Source: an uncultured Actinomycetes bacterium (GTDB lineage Bacteria > Actinomycetota > Actinomycetes > Mycobacteriales > Nakamurellaceae). From it: a stretch of 12,192 bases of DNA. The stretch is taken from contig CALANS010000171.1 in NCBI GenBank assembly GCA_937926105.1, positions 1 to 12,192 of the forward strand, read 5' to 3'. Within the stretch, counting starts at the first letter, position 1; each line of letters starts with the position of its first letter. The notes below the pieces were generated by a model. The model saw only the letters and a program-made list of their open reading frames with translations, was not told the origin of the DNA and searched no databases. Positions 5,971 through 12,192 of this stretch are shown in pieces. The translations under genes and the position numbers were made by a program.

Positions 5971-7055
5971 GAGACGCGGGGCATGAAGAGCGCGATGAAA
6001 TCAGGTTGGCTGGGCGCCCGCCAGATCAGAGGTCTCCCCGGCCCCTCCATGTCGCAAGTGAGCACGGACCCGACGGCGGCCTCCGCAACTTCCCGCGTCA
6101 ATGCGCTCGATAACTCAAGGGTGATCTGAGGTCCGCGCGACGAACCGATGACCGCATGTTCTCCGTGGCCGAGAGTCGCTTCACTGTCGCGCACTCGCAG
6201 AACCACGCCGTCGCGCGCCGACTCCGTCATCCGCCGCACATCGTCGCGCGCGAACGTGACCCTCGTCGAACGGGTTGTGTCGTCCCCGATCATCTCCCCC
6301 ACGTCCGGGAACAAGTCCTGCTGAGCGGTGGGCGTGACGGTGTCGCCCGATTCGTCGGTGAATTGCGCCCTCATACGACTCGTCCGATCGCGTCCGATCG
6401 GCGCGTCGACAACCAGCTCCACCCGGCGACGCGAGCGAAGCCAGGCAGCGAGATCTGGAGCATCAAAGCACACGCGCACGTGTGGACCCTCGACTTCGCT
6501 CTCTACGTTCAACCGGGCGATGAGCAGATATCGGCTAGTCCCGACGACCGTCAGCTTCCGGGAGCCGAGCTCCAGCAGTACCTTGTCACTCGATTCGCTC
6601 GCTCGGCCAACCTGATCGATGGCGGCCGCAAGAACCGCACCATCAAGACGGGCGAACGTCCGCCTCAGGGGATTCTTCTCCTTCTGCGATCGCAGACTCA
6701 TCCGCAAGTCCGACACCAACTCAGAAGCGGCCAGGTGCCGTGCTTCCACCGCCTCGAGCCAGTCATCCAATATCGCCTCGGCCCGCCCGGGGTCTCCATC
6801 AAGGACGTCTCGAATCTCGCTCAAGCCGATTCCCGCATCGCGTAGCCGGCGAATCCAGATCGCCCGCTGACGCTGAGCCGACGCGTAATAGCGATACCCC
6901 GTGCGCTCATCGACCTCACTCGGAACGAGCAGTCCCGACCCGCCGTACTGCCGGAGAACGCTCGGGCTGAGACCCACCGTCCGCGCGAAGGCACCGATCG
7001 TCTGACGCTCTCCGAACAGGGAAGAGCTCGGCTCGATGTCACGTGATCCGGCCAT
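5967..7055 (-). CDS. MerR-family regulator with beta-clamp-like C-terminus
   Basis: The N-terminal MerR helix-turn-helix and wing are clear at about residues 19-58 (TIGAFARTVGLSPSVLRQYG ... ERTGYRYY), followed by a helical connector. The remaining 230 or so residues resemble the middle and last domains of the DNA polymerase III beta sliding clamp: an AVLAAAIDQVGRASES / LTVVGTSRYLLIARL unit, then DLFPDVGEM with TRVTFARDDVRRM, and a terminal RPLIWRAPSQPDFIALFMP matching the clamp's typical P-x-x-I-R-P...D-x-x-Y-L-x-M-P end. The domain may serve dimerisation or ligand sensing rather than processivity. ATG 7055 (362 aa) is preferred over GTG 7076, as GAGGA lies 7 nt upstream. It probably regulates itself and the coupled exporter through the operator at 7068-7092. 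Confidence 0.82.
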   Translation of the reverse strand: MAGSRDIEPSSSLFGERQTIGAFARTVGLSPSVLRQYGGSGLLVPSEVDERTGYRYYASAQRQRAIWIRRLRDAGIGLSEIRDVLDGDPGRAEAILDDWLEAVEARHLAASELVSDLRMSLRSQKEKNPLRRTFARLDGAVLAAAIDQVGRASESSDKVLLELGSRKLTVVGTSRYLLIARLNVESEVEGPHVRVCFDAPDLAAWLRSRRRVELVVDAPIGRDRTSRMRAQFTDESGDTVTPTAQQDLFPDVGEMIGDDTTRSTRVTFARDDVRRMTESARDGVVLRVRDSEATLGHGEHAVIGSSRGPQITLELSSALTREVAEAAVGSVLTCDMEGPGRPLIWRAPSQPDFIALFMPRVS

Positions 7056-7067
7056 AGGACCATCCTC

Positions 7068-7092
7068 AACTTTCACCCGGGCTGAAGGTCAA
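7068..7092 (-). promoter_or_regulatory. MerR-type promoter/operator of the regulator-exporter operon
   Basis: Read on the minus strand, TTGACC (-35, 7092-7087) is followed by a near-palindrome, ACCTTCA ... TGAAAGT, around CCCGGG, with one extra G on the left side. MerR proteins typically bind a dyad within an over-long 19-20 bp spacer and untwist it. Here GAGGAT, at 19 bp spacing (7067-7062), would be the -10, and it ends 6 nt before ATG 7055. The same GAGGA could equally act as a ribosome binding site, so the -10 is tentative. Confidence 0.5.
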
Positions 7093-7160
7093 GGCCGAGG
7101 CACGTTCGGCTGCGTCTTTCGAGTGGCAACTGCAGATCCACTGGTAATCGAGCGCCGAGC

Positions 7161-7195
<35 letters not shown>

Positions 7196-7232
7196 CTCAA
7201 CCCCATCTCACTTCAAGGGGTGTCAATCTGAC

Positions 7233-7276
7233 CGCCGATAAAGAGTAGTTATCTGAACTATCGGCGCCAAGCGCCG
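7233..7276. promoter_or_regulatory. Overlapping inverted repeats upstream of the NACHT gene
   Basis: CGCCGATA (7233-7240) pairs perfectly with TATCGGCG (7259-7266). An inner TAGTT/AACTA (7246-7250/7256-7260) shares bases with that right arm, and CGGCGC/GCGCCG (7262-7267/7271-7276) shares them again, so the stems exclude one another. No gene is seen in 7056-7553. Besides the operator and the 7-bp repeats, this region holds only a short open stretch ending at 7410 (including LDDFVLKGDGVALG) that may be gene debris. Confidence 0.4.
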
Positions 7277-7553
7277 TTTCTCGGGGTTGCTCGCCCCCTC
7301 CCCGCCCGACGACGTGCGGTTCGCACCTTGTTGCGTTCGAGTCCGGCCTGCTTGACGATTTCGTGCTCAAAGGGGACGGAGTCGCGCTCGGACCTCCCGA
7401 TTCCTTCGGATGAAACGCCGGAAGATCATGATCTTGCGCCAGGAGTATCAACGTGAGATGCAGGCGCGAACAGACGACGGGGGGTTGGTGGGCGTCGACG
7501 GCACGAAACAAGTCCGTTGCAGCCATGCCGCTGAACTAGACCATGATGAAACC

Positions 7554-10370
7554 GTGGATTACGACTTCAGCAGGCTTGGTGCTCTCGAGTTCGAGCACAT
7601 GATCCAGGCCCTCGCGATCGCGGAGCTTGGGATCTCTGTCACGACCTTCGGCGCGGGTAAGGACGGGGGTCGTGAAGCGACCTTTTCCGGGAAAGTCACC
7701 GCTCCCAACGACGAGTACCTGACGCTCTGGGACGGTTATGGGATCGTTCAAGCGAAGACGATCCGGTTCCTCACTGAGGAGAAAAACGACGCCAAGAGTG
7801 TGGCTGCTGCAGTCAAGGCCGAACTCGACGCGTTCGTTTCCAGGAACGGCGAAGACCCTGCACGTGATAATCCGCCGAAGTACTACCTCTTGGCGACGAA
7901 CGTCCGGTTGTCACCCGTCGAAGAGACCGGTGGGATAGATGTAGTCGCCAAAGTGCTCCGAGAACATCCGGTCAAGCTCTCCGGCTTCGCGATCTGGCAC
8001 TACGAGCACCTCTGCCGCCTGCTGGACAAGAATGAGGGCATCAGACGTACTTTTGCCGCGTTCATTACACCCGGGGATGTCCTGTCACGGATGATGGATG
8101 TCCTGGGCGGCTCTAGCAGAGACCTAGGTTCGGTCCTTCAGCTGAATGCTGCAAGGCAGATCGCAGTGAGGGAGACGCTCAAGCTGGAGACTGGCGAGAT
8201 CACCGACACGGCGAAGGTGCATCTCAGCGACATCGCCATCGACCTTCCGTCCAGGGCCAACGCAACGGACGGCCACGTCATGACGGTGCAGCACATCCTC
8301 GAGCGGGGCGACCACTCGCTTCGGAACAGCCATGCGCTGGATAAGGCCTACGCATTCGTCGTAATCGGCGGGCCGGGCCAGGGCAAGAGCACGATTGGGG
8401 AGATCGTCGCGCAGGCGTATCGAGCCGCGCTACTCGAAGACGTGTCGATGTCAATCACCCCTGCGATCGATCGTGCTCTCGTTGAGACCAAGCGACGCCT
8501 GGACGAGGTGGGTCTCCCCGTGCCCCGAAACAAGCGGTGGCCGATCGTCTTGGACGCGGCTTCCTTCGCCGACTCGCTGATCGAGAATCCCGAACTGACA
8601 GTCATCGAGTACGCGGCGAAACAGCTCCGCGATCAGAGTGCTGATATCGCCACTCACCAACTGGCGTCCTGGCTGGCAATATGGCCCTGGGTGCTCGTGC
8701 TGGACGGGCTCGACGAGGTCCCCGCGCGTACCAGTCGCGGGGCGGTCATCACAGCTGTGAACGACCTCATCACCGAATCCCGGATGCAGAACTGGGATCT
8801 GCTCGTCGTTGGCACGACTCGTCCACTGGGGTACGAGAACGAGTTCGCAGAGCTAAGTCCCGAGGAACTCAGGCTCAAGGTGCTCACCCCGGATGAGGGC
8901 TTCGCCTACGGGAAAAAGATCGTCGAGACGAAGCTCGCGGGCGACCCGGAAACGATTGACACTGTAACGGCACATCTGAAAGAGGCGAGCGTCCAGGCAC
9001 ACTCGAGGCGGCTCATGACGACGCCCTTGCAGGTGTCGATCATGGAGTTCCTTCTCGAAGAGCTCGCGGAGGTGCCAAGTACCCGGCACGAACTGTTCGA
9101 CGGCTATTACAAGGCGATCTACGCCCGCGAGAGCAAGAAGGCGGGATACCTGGGCCGGCTACTTAAGAAGCACCGCGAAGAGGTCGAGTGGGTTCACCAA
9201 CGCGTCGCGGCTGGGCTTCAGGTCCAGTCAGAAGGGAACGGAGAAGCGCTTTCAGCTCTTCCGGAAGCCGATATCGCACTATTCTTCCGCGATCAACTGG
9301 AAGAACGAGGCTACGCAGAAGCCAAGATCGCCCAGCTGTCCGCCGACCTGGACAAGGCCACCAAACAGCGGCTCGTGCTGTTGATTCCCAGAGGCGAAGA
9401 CCAGACCACGTTCGAGGTTCGAAGCCTTCAGGAATACATGGCAGCCCGCTGGATCACGGCCGGTGACCTCGATCTCGTGCTTGAACGGCTGCGCGCACTT
9501 GCACCGTCCGCGTACTGGCGCAACACCTGGTTGCTTTCGGCAGGTCGGCTGTACACCGGCCGCCCGCAGGACCGCGACACTTTCCTCGAACGGCTGCGGC
9601 AGTGGGACAACGAGTCGGTAGTGGCGGCCTTCCTCGGCCTCGGCGCCCGGATGGCTCTCGAGCTCCTCGAGGACGACTTCGCCATGGCTGTTCCGCGACA
9701 CTATCGTTCACTGCTCGAACTGGCGATGACGAGCCTCAATCGCTGGAATGGTGTGGAAATAAGGCGCCTGACGAAAATTTCCCGCCAAGCCATCAGCGGC
9801 GACGATGAGATGGCTCGCCAGATCGTCGTGACCAAGCTGGAGGAGGGTATTTCATCCGGGTCTCGGGCGCACCTCAGCGCGATCGCGATCCTACGGCCCT
9901 GGGAGAAGGACCATGACAAGGTCGGCGCGCTCGCCCGAACGCTTCTTCAGAACGTGAACTGGCACCCCGACGATGACAAGATGCGCATGCAGAACCTAAA
10001 GAAGGCACCAGCGGGCGATGCGCTGTCCGAGTACATCGATCCAACCGCTACTGCCCTGTCACCGGGTCTCGAGCTCTGGCCGGCCGCAAAGGACCTGATG
10101 AACGCGATCGACGTCCAAGTGAACGATGCGAGCCCTTCGGAAACCTTCGGCTACAGTTATCGGGACCTGCCGTCCAAGTCCCTCGGCGCCGAAGTCTTCG
10201 CCCACCCGGCCGTTCAGACGATCATGGTGCGTGCCGCGAACGCTGTGCCGATCTCGCGGGCACCGATCGCCATCATTGCGCGGCGACTTCTCCTTGCCGC
10301 CGACGAGAGCTTGCCGCGCGGCGAGGCCGCGAAGCTGTTCGAGCGCCCGGGGACAGGCTTCACGGGCTGA
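7554..10370 (+). CDS. Mrr-like nuclease-NACHT NTPase, candidate Avs-like defence protein
   Basis: The product is 938 aa from GTG 7554. The N-terminal 170 residues are a PD-(D/E)xK nuclease of Mrr type: FEHMIQAL (13-20), FGAGKDGGREA with D37 as metal ligand, and VQAK (65-68). The NACHT domain follows, with Walker A GGPGQGKST (272-280), Walker B VLVLDGLDEVP (380-390) with the NACHT-type acidic pair, a sensor arginine in GTTRP (about 423) and a winged-helix-like LMTTPLQVSIMEFLLEE. The rest is helical and includes VRSLQEYMAARW. In Avs and bNACHT systems the C-terminus senses phage protein, the NTPase oligomerises and the nuclease cuts DNA; by analogy this is a one-gene antiphage system. The C-terminal sensor (about 300 aa) is shorter than in classic Avs and shows no obvious TPRs. 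An ATG at 7410 is in frame, but residues before MDYDFSRLGALEFEH look non-homologous. GTG 7554 has CATGAT 6 nt upstream, suggesting a leaderless start. Confidence 0.88.
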   Translation: MDYDFSRLGALEFEHMIQALAIAELGISVTTFGAGKDGGREATFSGKVTAPNDEYLTLWDGYGIVQAKTIRFLTEEKNDAKSVAAAVKAELDAFVSRNGEDPARDNPPKYYLLATNVRLSPVEETGGIDVVAKVLREHPVKLSGFAIWHYEHLCRLLDKNEGIRRTFAAFITPGDVLSRMMDVLGGSSRDLGSVLQLNAARQIAVRETLKLETGEITDTAKVHLSDIAIDLPSRANATDGHVMTVQHILERGDHSLRNSHALDKAYAFVVIGGPGQGKSTIGEIVAQAYRAALLEDVSMSITPAIDRALVETKRRLDEVGLPVPRNKRWPIVLDAASFADSLIENPELTVIEYAAKQLRDQSADIATHQLASWLAIWPWVLVLDGLDEVPARTSRGAVITAVNDLITESRMQNWDLLVVGTTRPLGYENEFAELSPEELRLKVLTPDEGFAYGKKIVETKLAGDPETIDTVTAHLKEASVQAHSRRLMTTPLQVSIMEFLLEELAEVPSTRHELFDGYYKAIYARESKKAGYLGRLLKKHREEVEWVHQRVAAGLQVQSEGNGEALSALPEADIALFFRDQLEERGYAEAKIAQLSADLDKATKQRLVLLIPRGEDQTTFEVRSLQEYMAARWITAGDLDLVLERLRALAPSAYWRNTWLLSAGRLYTGRPQDRDTFLERLRQWDNESVVAAFLGLGARMALELLEDDFAMAVPRHYRSLLELAMTSLNRWNGVEIRRLTKISRQAISGDDEMARQIVVTKLEEGISSGSRAHLSAIAILRPWEKDHDKVGALARTLLQNVNWHPDDDKMRMQNLKKAPAGDALSEYIDPTATALSPGLELWPAAKDLMNAIDVQVNDASPSETFGYSYRDLPSKSLGAEVFAHPAVQTIMVRAANAVPISRAPIAIIARRLLLAADESLPRGEAAKLFERPGTGFTG

Positions 10371-10817
10371 AACCGACGGTTCCCAGCGGAAGGGCAGAGC
10401 CGGATCTGGATGAAGCCGTTGAACGAGAGCCGGACCGCTCAGACGTGCGAGCGTCCGTCGGCGGGCCCAGGCCCATTAGCCCTGAGATGTCGGGACGGTC
10501 TCCGGCATGACCGGCCCACCCAACGGCTGTCGCCATCAGTGAAAGGTCGTTCCTGCTCTGCTCGGTGATGCGATCCCCCACAGATCGAGGGGCAAGGCCC
10601 GATCTTGGTGCACCCTCCTGAGCGCAACAAAGGTCTCGCAACAGCAGGCACAGTCGTCACGCCTCGCCTCGAAAAGGTCGCCGAAATGCCGACCCGACAG
10701 AGCGCGATGCCGGTCCAGTCGGAGAACTCGAGCCCGCGCCGCGACACGCACCGCTCGTGAAGCACACCTCGCGCGCGCGGCGATGGGGTGTCGTGCCGCA
10801 CGCATACGCTGTCCCTT
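10371..10817. other. Stretch without a convincing gene
   Basis: About 450 bp follow the NACHT gene. Minus-strand fragments look faintly protein-like (LFEARRDDCACCCETFV at about 10650, and RNDLSLMATAVGWAGHA at about 10500), but they lie in different frames and lack a supported start, so a decayed minus-strand gene is possible. TACGCT at 10805-10810 is a plausible -10 for the next gene. I see no terminator after 10370. Confidence 0.4.
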
Positions 10818-11135
10818 GTGGACGAGGTCTACGGCGGCACGCAACCGCATTGCCCGGAGGACGACGTCGTCATGCGGGACGTGGCCGGAGGCTGGCGGTG
10901 CCCGCTTTGCGGCTATCACCTAGTCGCCGGAGGTGACATCGAGATTCCGCCTGAATGTCCAGGATCCCGCATCTATTCCGCAAACTCACCGCCAGCGCTC
11001 AGCACTCGCTGGCAACTGAAAGCAGACTTGATCAGGGCTAATCGAAGCACCCGCAAGTCCGCAGAAACCCCTGATGGAGCGAAACTCTTACTCAAAAGGT
11101 CACCGGATCGATGCCGGTCGGAGCCACAAGGCTGA
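10818..11135 (+). CDS. Zinc-ribbon-like small protein crossing the att site
   Basis: The 105-aa product starts MDEVYGGTQPHCPEDDVVMRD and has a second metal pair in GGWRCPLCG, so H11/C12 and C28/C31 could bind one zinc. Next comes a short IEIPPECPG segment and an Arg/Lys-rich tail. GTG 10818 is chosen because the likely folded region starts there and TACGCT ends 7 nt upstream, fitting a leaderless start; an in-frame start at 10788 is possible. The last 14 or so residues are encoded by the tRNA-derived repeat, and the TGA (11133-11135) lies beyond it, outside the island. The native C-terminus may thus have been replaced on integration. Binding of nucleic acid is possible, but function is unknown. 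Confidence 0.6.
   Translation: MDEVYGGTQPHCPEDDVVMRDVAGGWRCPLCGYHLVAGGDIEIPPECPGSRIYSANSPPALSTRWQLKADLIRANRSTRKSAETPDGAKLLLKRSPDRCRSEPQG
11095..11127 (+). repeat. Right attachment repeat (attR), partial tRNA-Phe
   Basis: An exact 33-bp copy of 70-102. Upstream bases show no D arm or anticodon arm, so this is not a tRNA gene but the displaced 3' end. A terminator nearly identical to that of the tRNA follows at 11154. Confidence 0.85.
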
Positions 11136-11150
11136 TCATTACAATCAGCC
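11130..11150 (+). terminator. Short hairpin after the right repeat
   Basis: GGCTGAT (11130-11136) pairs with ATCAGCC (11144-11150) around a 7-nt loop. It overlaps the stop codon of the zinc-ribbon gene and has no counterpart at the left end, where the terminator follows the tRNA directly. Confidence 0.35.
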
Positions 11151-11153
11151 CAG

Positions 11154-11191
11154 AAACCCTCGCGTAGCTTCTACATCGCGAGGGTTTTGCT
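11154..11191 (+). terminator. Duplicate of the tRNA-Phe terminator
   Basis: 11-bp arms (AAACCCTCGCG at 11154-11164 and CGCGAGGGTTT at 11177-11187) enclose exactly the same 12-nt loop as at 116-127, followed by a short T-rich stretch. Two stem pairs differ from the left copy, both with compensating changes. It is probably the original chromosomal terminator, left behind when the element entered. Confidence 0.85.
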
Positions 11192-11232
11192 TTGCCCTGG
11201 GCTGCGTGGCGCCTGCTCGGCATACTGATGCC

Positions 11233-11712
11233 ATGGGCAAGAGAGCGCATCAACGACTGCGGGCGACCGTCGGCAGTGTCACCGCGCTTGTGCTCATCGG
11301 CAGTCTCGCCTCGTGCGCTCCACTCATCTCCAGCGCTGGATGCCCGGCTTGGGCGGGCTACCGCACCCCGGCCGAGGCCGCCGAGGCATCCGCAGCGGTC
11401 GTGTTCGGCGTCATCCAGAAGCAGAGCGGAACGGTGCCGATGTTCGGCACCACGGCGAACGTCTGGACTGTGCGAGCCGACGCTTGGCTGAAAGGTGCGG
11501 GGCCGGACGAGATCAGCGTCGTTTCACCGACAGCGAACTGCGGCCCCGATGATTCCGCCACGTTCCCCGACCCGTTCGACGAGGTGGGCGCGCAGTCCGT
11601 CATCATCTTCATCTCGCAGTCCGAGAACGGCTGGCAGGCGTTGAACCCCGCACAGGGAATCGTGCCGAGTCCTGATGGCAGGATTCCCGATGCATGGCCA
11701 GAGACTCCTTGA
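11233..11712 (+). CDS. Hypothetical secreted lipoprotein, 159 aa
   Basis: A type II signal peptide is clear: basic MGKRAHQRLR, a hydrophobic core (VGSVTALVLIGS) and lipobox LASC with lipidated Cys28. The mature part has two further cysteines (in AGCPAW and ANCGPD) that could form a disulfide. It carries a beta-rich segment with VWTVRADAWLKG and ISVVSPTANCG, resembling actinobacterial surface lipoproteins of unknown role. ATG 11233 is preceded by CATACT ending 6 nt upstream, a plausible -10 for a leaderless start. An in-frame extension back to 11074 would run through the tRNA-derived repeat and terminator and is rejected. It lies outside the island and should be backbone. The TGA at 11710-11712 is followed within 50 nt by the DUF1361 gene. 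Confidence 0.8.
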   Translation: MGKRAHQRLRATVGSVTALVLIGSLASCAPLISSAGCPAWAGYRTPAEAAEASAAVVFGVIQKQSGTVPMFGTTANVWTVRADAWLKGAGPDEISVVSPTANCGPDDSATFPDPFDEVGAQSVIIFISQSENGWQALNPAQGIVPSPDGRIPDAWPETP

Positions 11713-11758
11713 TCCGCGGGACGCACCGAGCACCACCCATCCGCCAGAATCGACATCA

Positions 11759-12192
11759 TGTTCGTCTTCATCGGCGCCCTGCTGCTCAACGTCTACGCGA
11801 TCGGGCTCATCGTGTTCCGGGCGCTGGTGTACCGCACGCGGCTGTACCGGCCGATGCTCTGGAACATCTGGCTGTCGGTGGTGCCCATCATCGTGCTGCT
11901 CGTCGGTGGCATCGGGGGCGTGCTCCTGCTCGGCATCCTGCGCCCCGTCGGGTACATCGTCCTGATCCTGACCGGGATCGTCTGGCTGCTCCTGCTGCCC
12001 AACGCGAGCTACCTGATCACGGAGCTGAACCAGTCGCACCGCCGCGAAGACGAGGACGTGCCGCTCTGGTACGACATCATCCTGGTGATCACCCTCGCCA
12101 TGTCGGGCGTTCTCAACACCGTCCTCAACGTGTTCCTCGCCCACTACGTCTTCACCCTGACCGTGTACGGCGACTACGCCACCGCCTTCCTC
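11759..12192 (+). CDS. DUF1361 family membrane protein, 3' end outside the window
   Basis: 144 codons are visible, open to the window edge. There are four or five hydrophobic helices: FIGALLLNVYAIGLIVF, WLSVVPIIVLLVGGIG, YIVLILTGIVWLLLL, DIILVITLAMSGVL and the start of another. Between them the DUF1361 hallmark LPNASYLITELNQ (about residue 80) is followed by PLWYD. Family members are integral membrane proteins of about 200-230 aa with unknown function. ATG 11759 follows the lipoprotein stop by 46 nt. There is no clear Shine-Dalgarno. The very high GC3 compared with the island genes supports backbone origin. Confidence 0.85.

Noticed and set aside
6156..6845. 229-codon plus-strand frame opposite the MerR gene
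   Set aside because: Antisense shadow of a well-supported gene.
7340..7412. Short plus-strand frame ending ...LDDFVLKGDGVALGPPDSFG
   Set aside because: Looks mildly protein-like and may be gene debris, but it is too short, has no start, and its GC3 is only moderate.
7197..7526. 109-codon minus-strand ORF in the intergenic region
   Set aside because: No family-like sequence and no supported start; it covers the hairpin cluster.
7410..7553. In-frame 48-codon extension of the NACHT protein from ATG 7410
   Set aside because: It has no ribosome binding site and low-complexity, non-family-like residues. The conserved nuclease domain starts at GTG 7554, which has a -10-like box at the right distance.
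11095..11127. Second tRNA-Phe gene
   Set aside because: Only the 3' part is present; no acceptor 5' strand, D arm or anticodon arm precedes it.
11074..11232. Upstream extension of the lipoprotein to ATG 11074
   Set aside because: It would run through the att repeat and the terminator and bury the signal peptide inside the protein.
11524..12144. 206-codon minus-strand frame rich in Asp, Glu, Gln and His
   Set aside because: Antisense of the lipoprotein and DUF1361 genes; composition mirrors hydrophobic codons on the other strand.

Overview
The window looks like high-GC actinobacterial DNA, most likely Microbacteriaceae (Microbacterium-like). This rests on GC-rich third codon positions, starts that sit 6-7 nt after a -10-like hexamer (leaderless style), and gene families I recognise from that group: SHOCT, DUF4839, DUF2283, a beta-clamp-like MerR protein and an Arm-type integrase N-terminus. 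The genus is an inference; no marker gene settles it.

Layout. A complete tRNA-Phe(GAA) with a strong terminator opens the window (29-138). A 33-bp exact copy of the tRNA 3' end recurs at 11095-11127, followed by a second copy of the same terminator. The roughly 11 kb between the copies is therefore best read as a genomic island integrated at tRNA-Phe. Chromosomal backbone resumes on the right with a lipoprotein (11233-11712) and the start of a DUF1361 membrane protein that runs off the window (11759 onward).

Inside the island the left third is worn. It holds an unrecognised 315-aa protein (269-1216, minus), about 390 bp of gene debris, a tyrosine-integrase N-terminus cut off after about 28 codons (1607), a GIY-YIG protein split by a frameshift (1675-2189), a SHOCT gene and a DUF4839 gene that run into each other and both seem to lack their 5' ends (near 2610-2670), a small DUF2283 protein, and a possible 24-aa peptide with its own ribosome binding site and terminator. 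Next come two minus-strand cistrons (a 210-aa two-TM protein and a 49-aa basic protein), then an operon of a MerR regulator with a beta-clamp-like C-terminus and a translationally coupled MFS exporter (5967-7055 and 4753-5970).

The intergenic region 7056-7553 carries a MerR-type operator, five tandem copies of a 7-bp palindromic unit and overlapping hairpins. It separates that operon from the main cargo: a 938-aa protein with a Mrr-like PD-(D/E)xK nuclease domain, a NACHT NTPase and a helical C-terminus (7554-10370, plus). This is the architecture of single-gene STAND/Avs-like antiphage sensors. After about 450 bp without a convincing gene, a small zinc-ribbon-like protein (10818-11135) reads through the right attachment repeat into flanking DNA.

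Taken together, this appears to be a tRNA-Phe island that carried defence and efflux/regulatory cargo and has lost its own mobility. The most interesting parts are the Mrr-NACHT gene, the MerR/beta-clamp-like regulator with its exporter, and the attachment-site structure.
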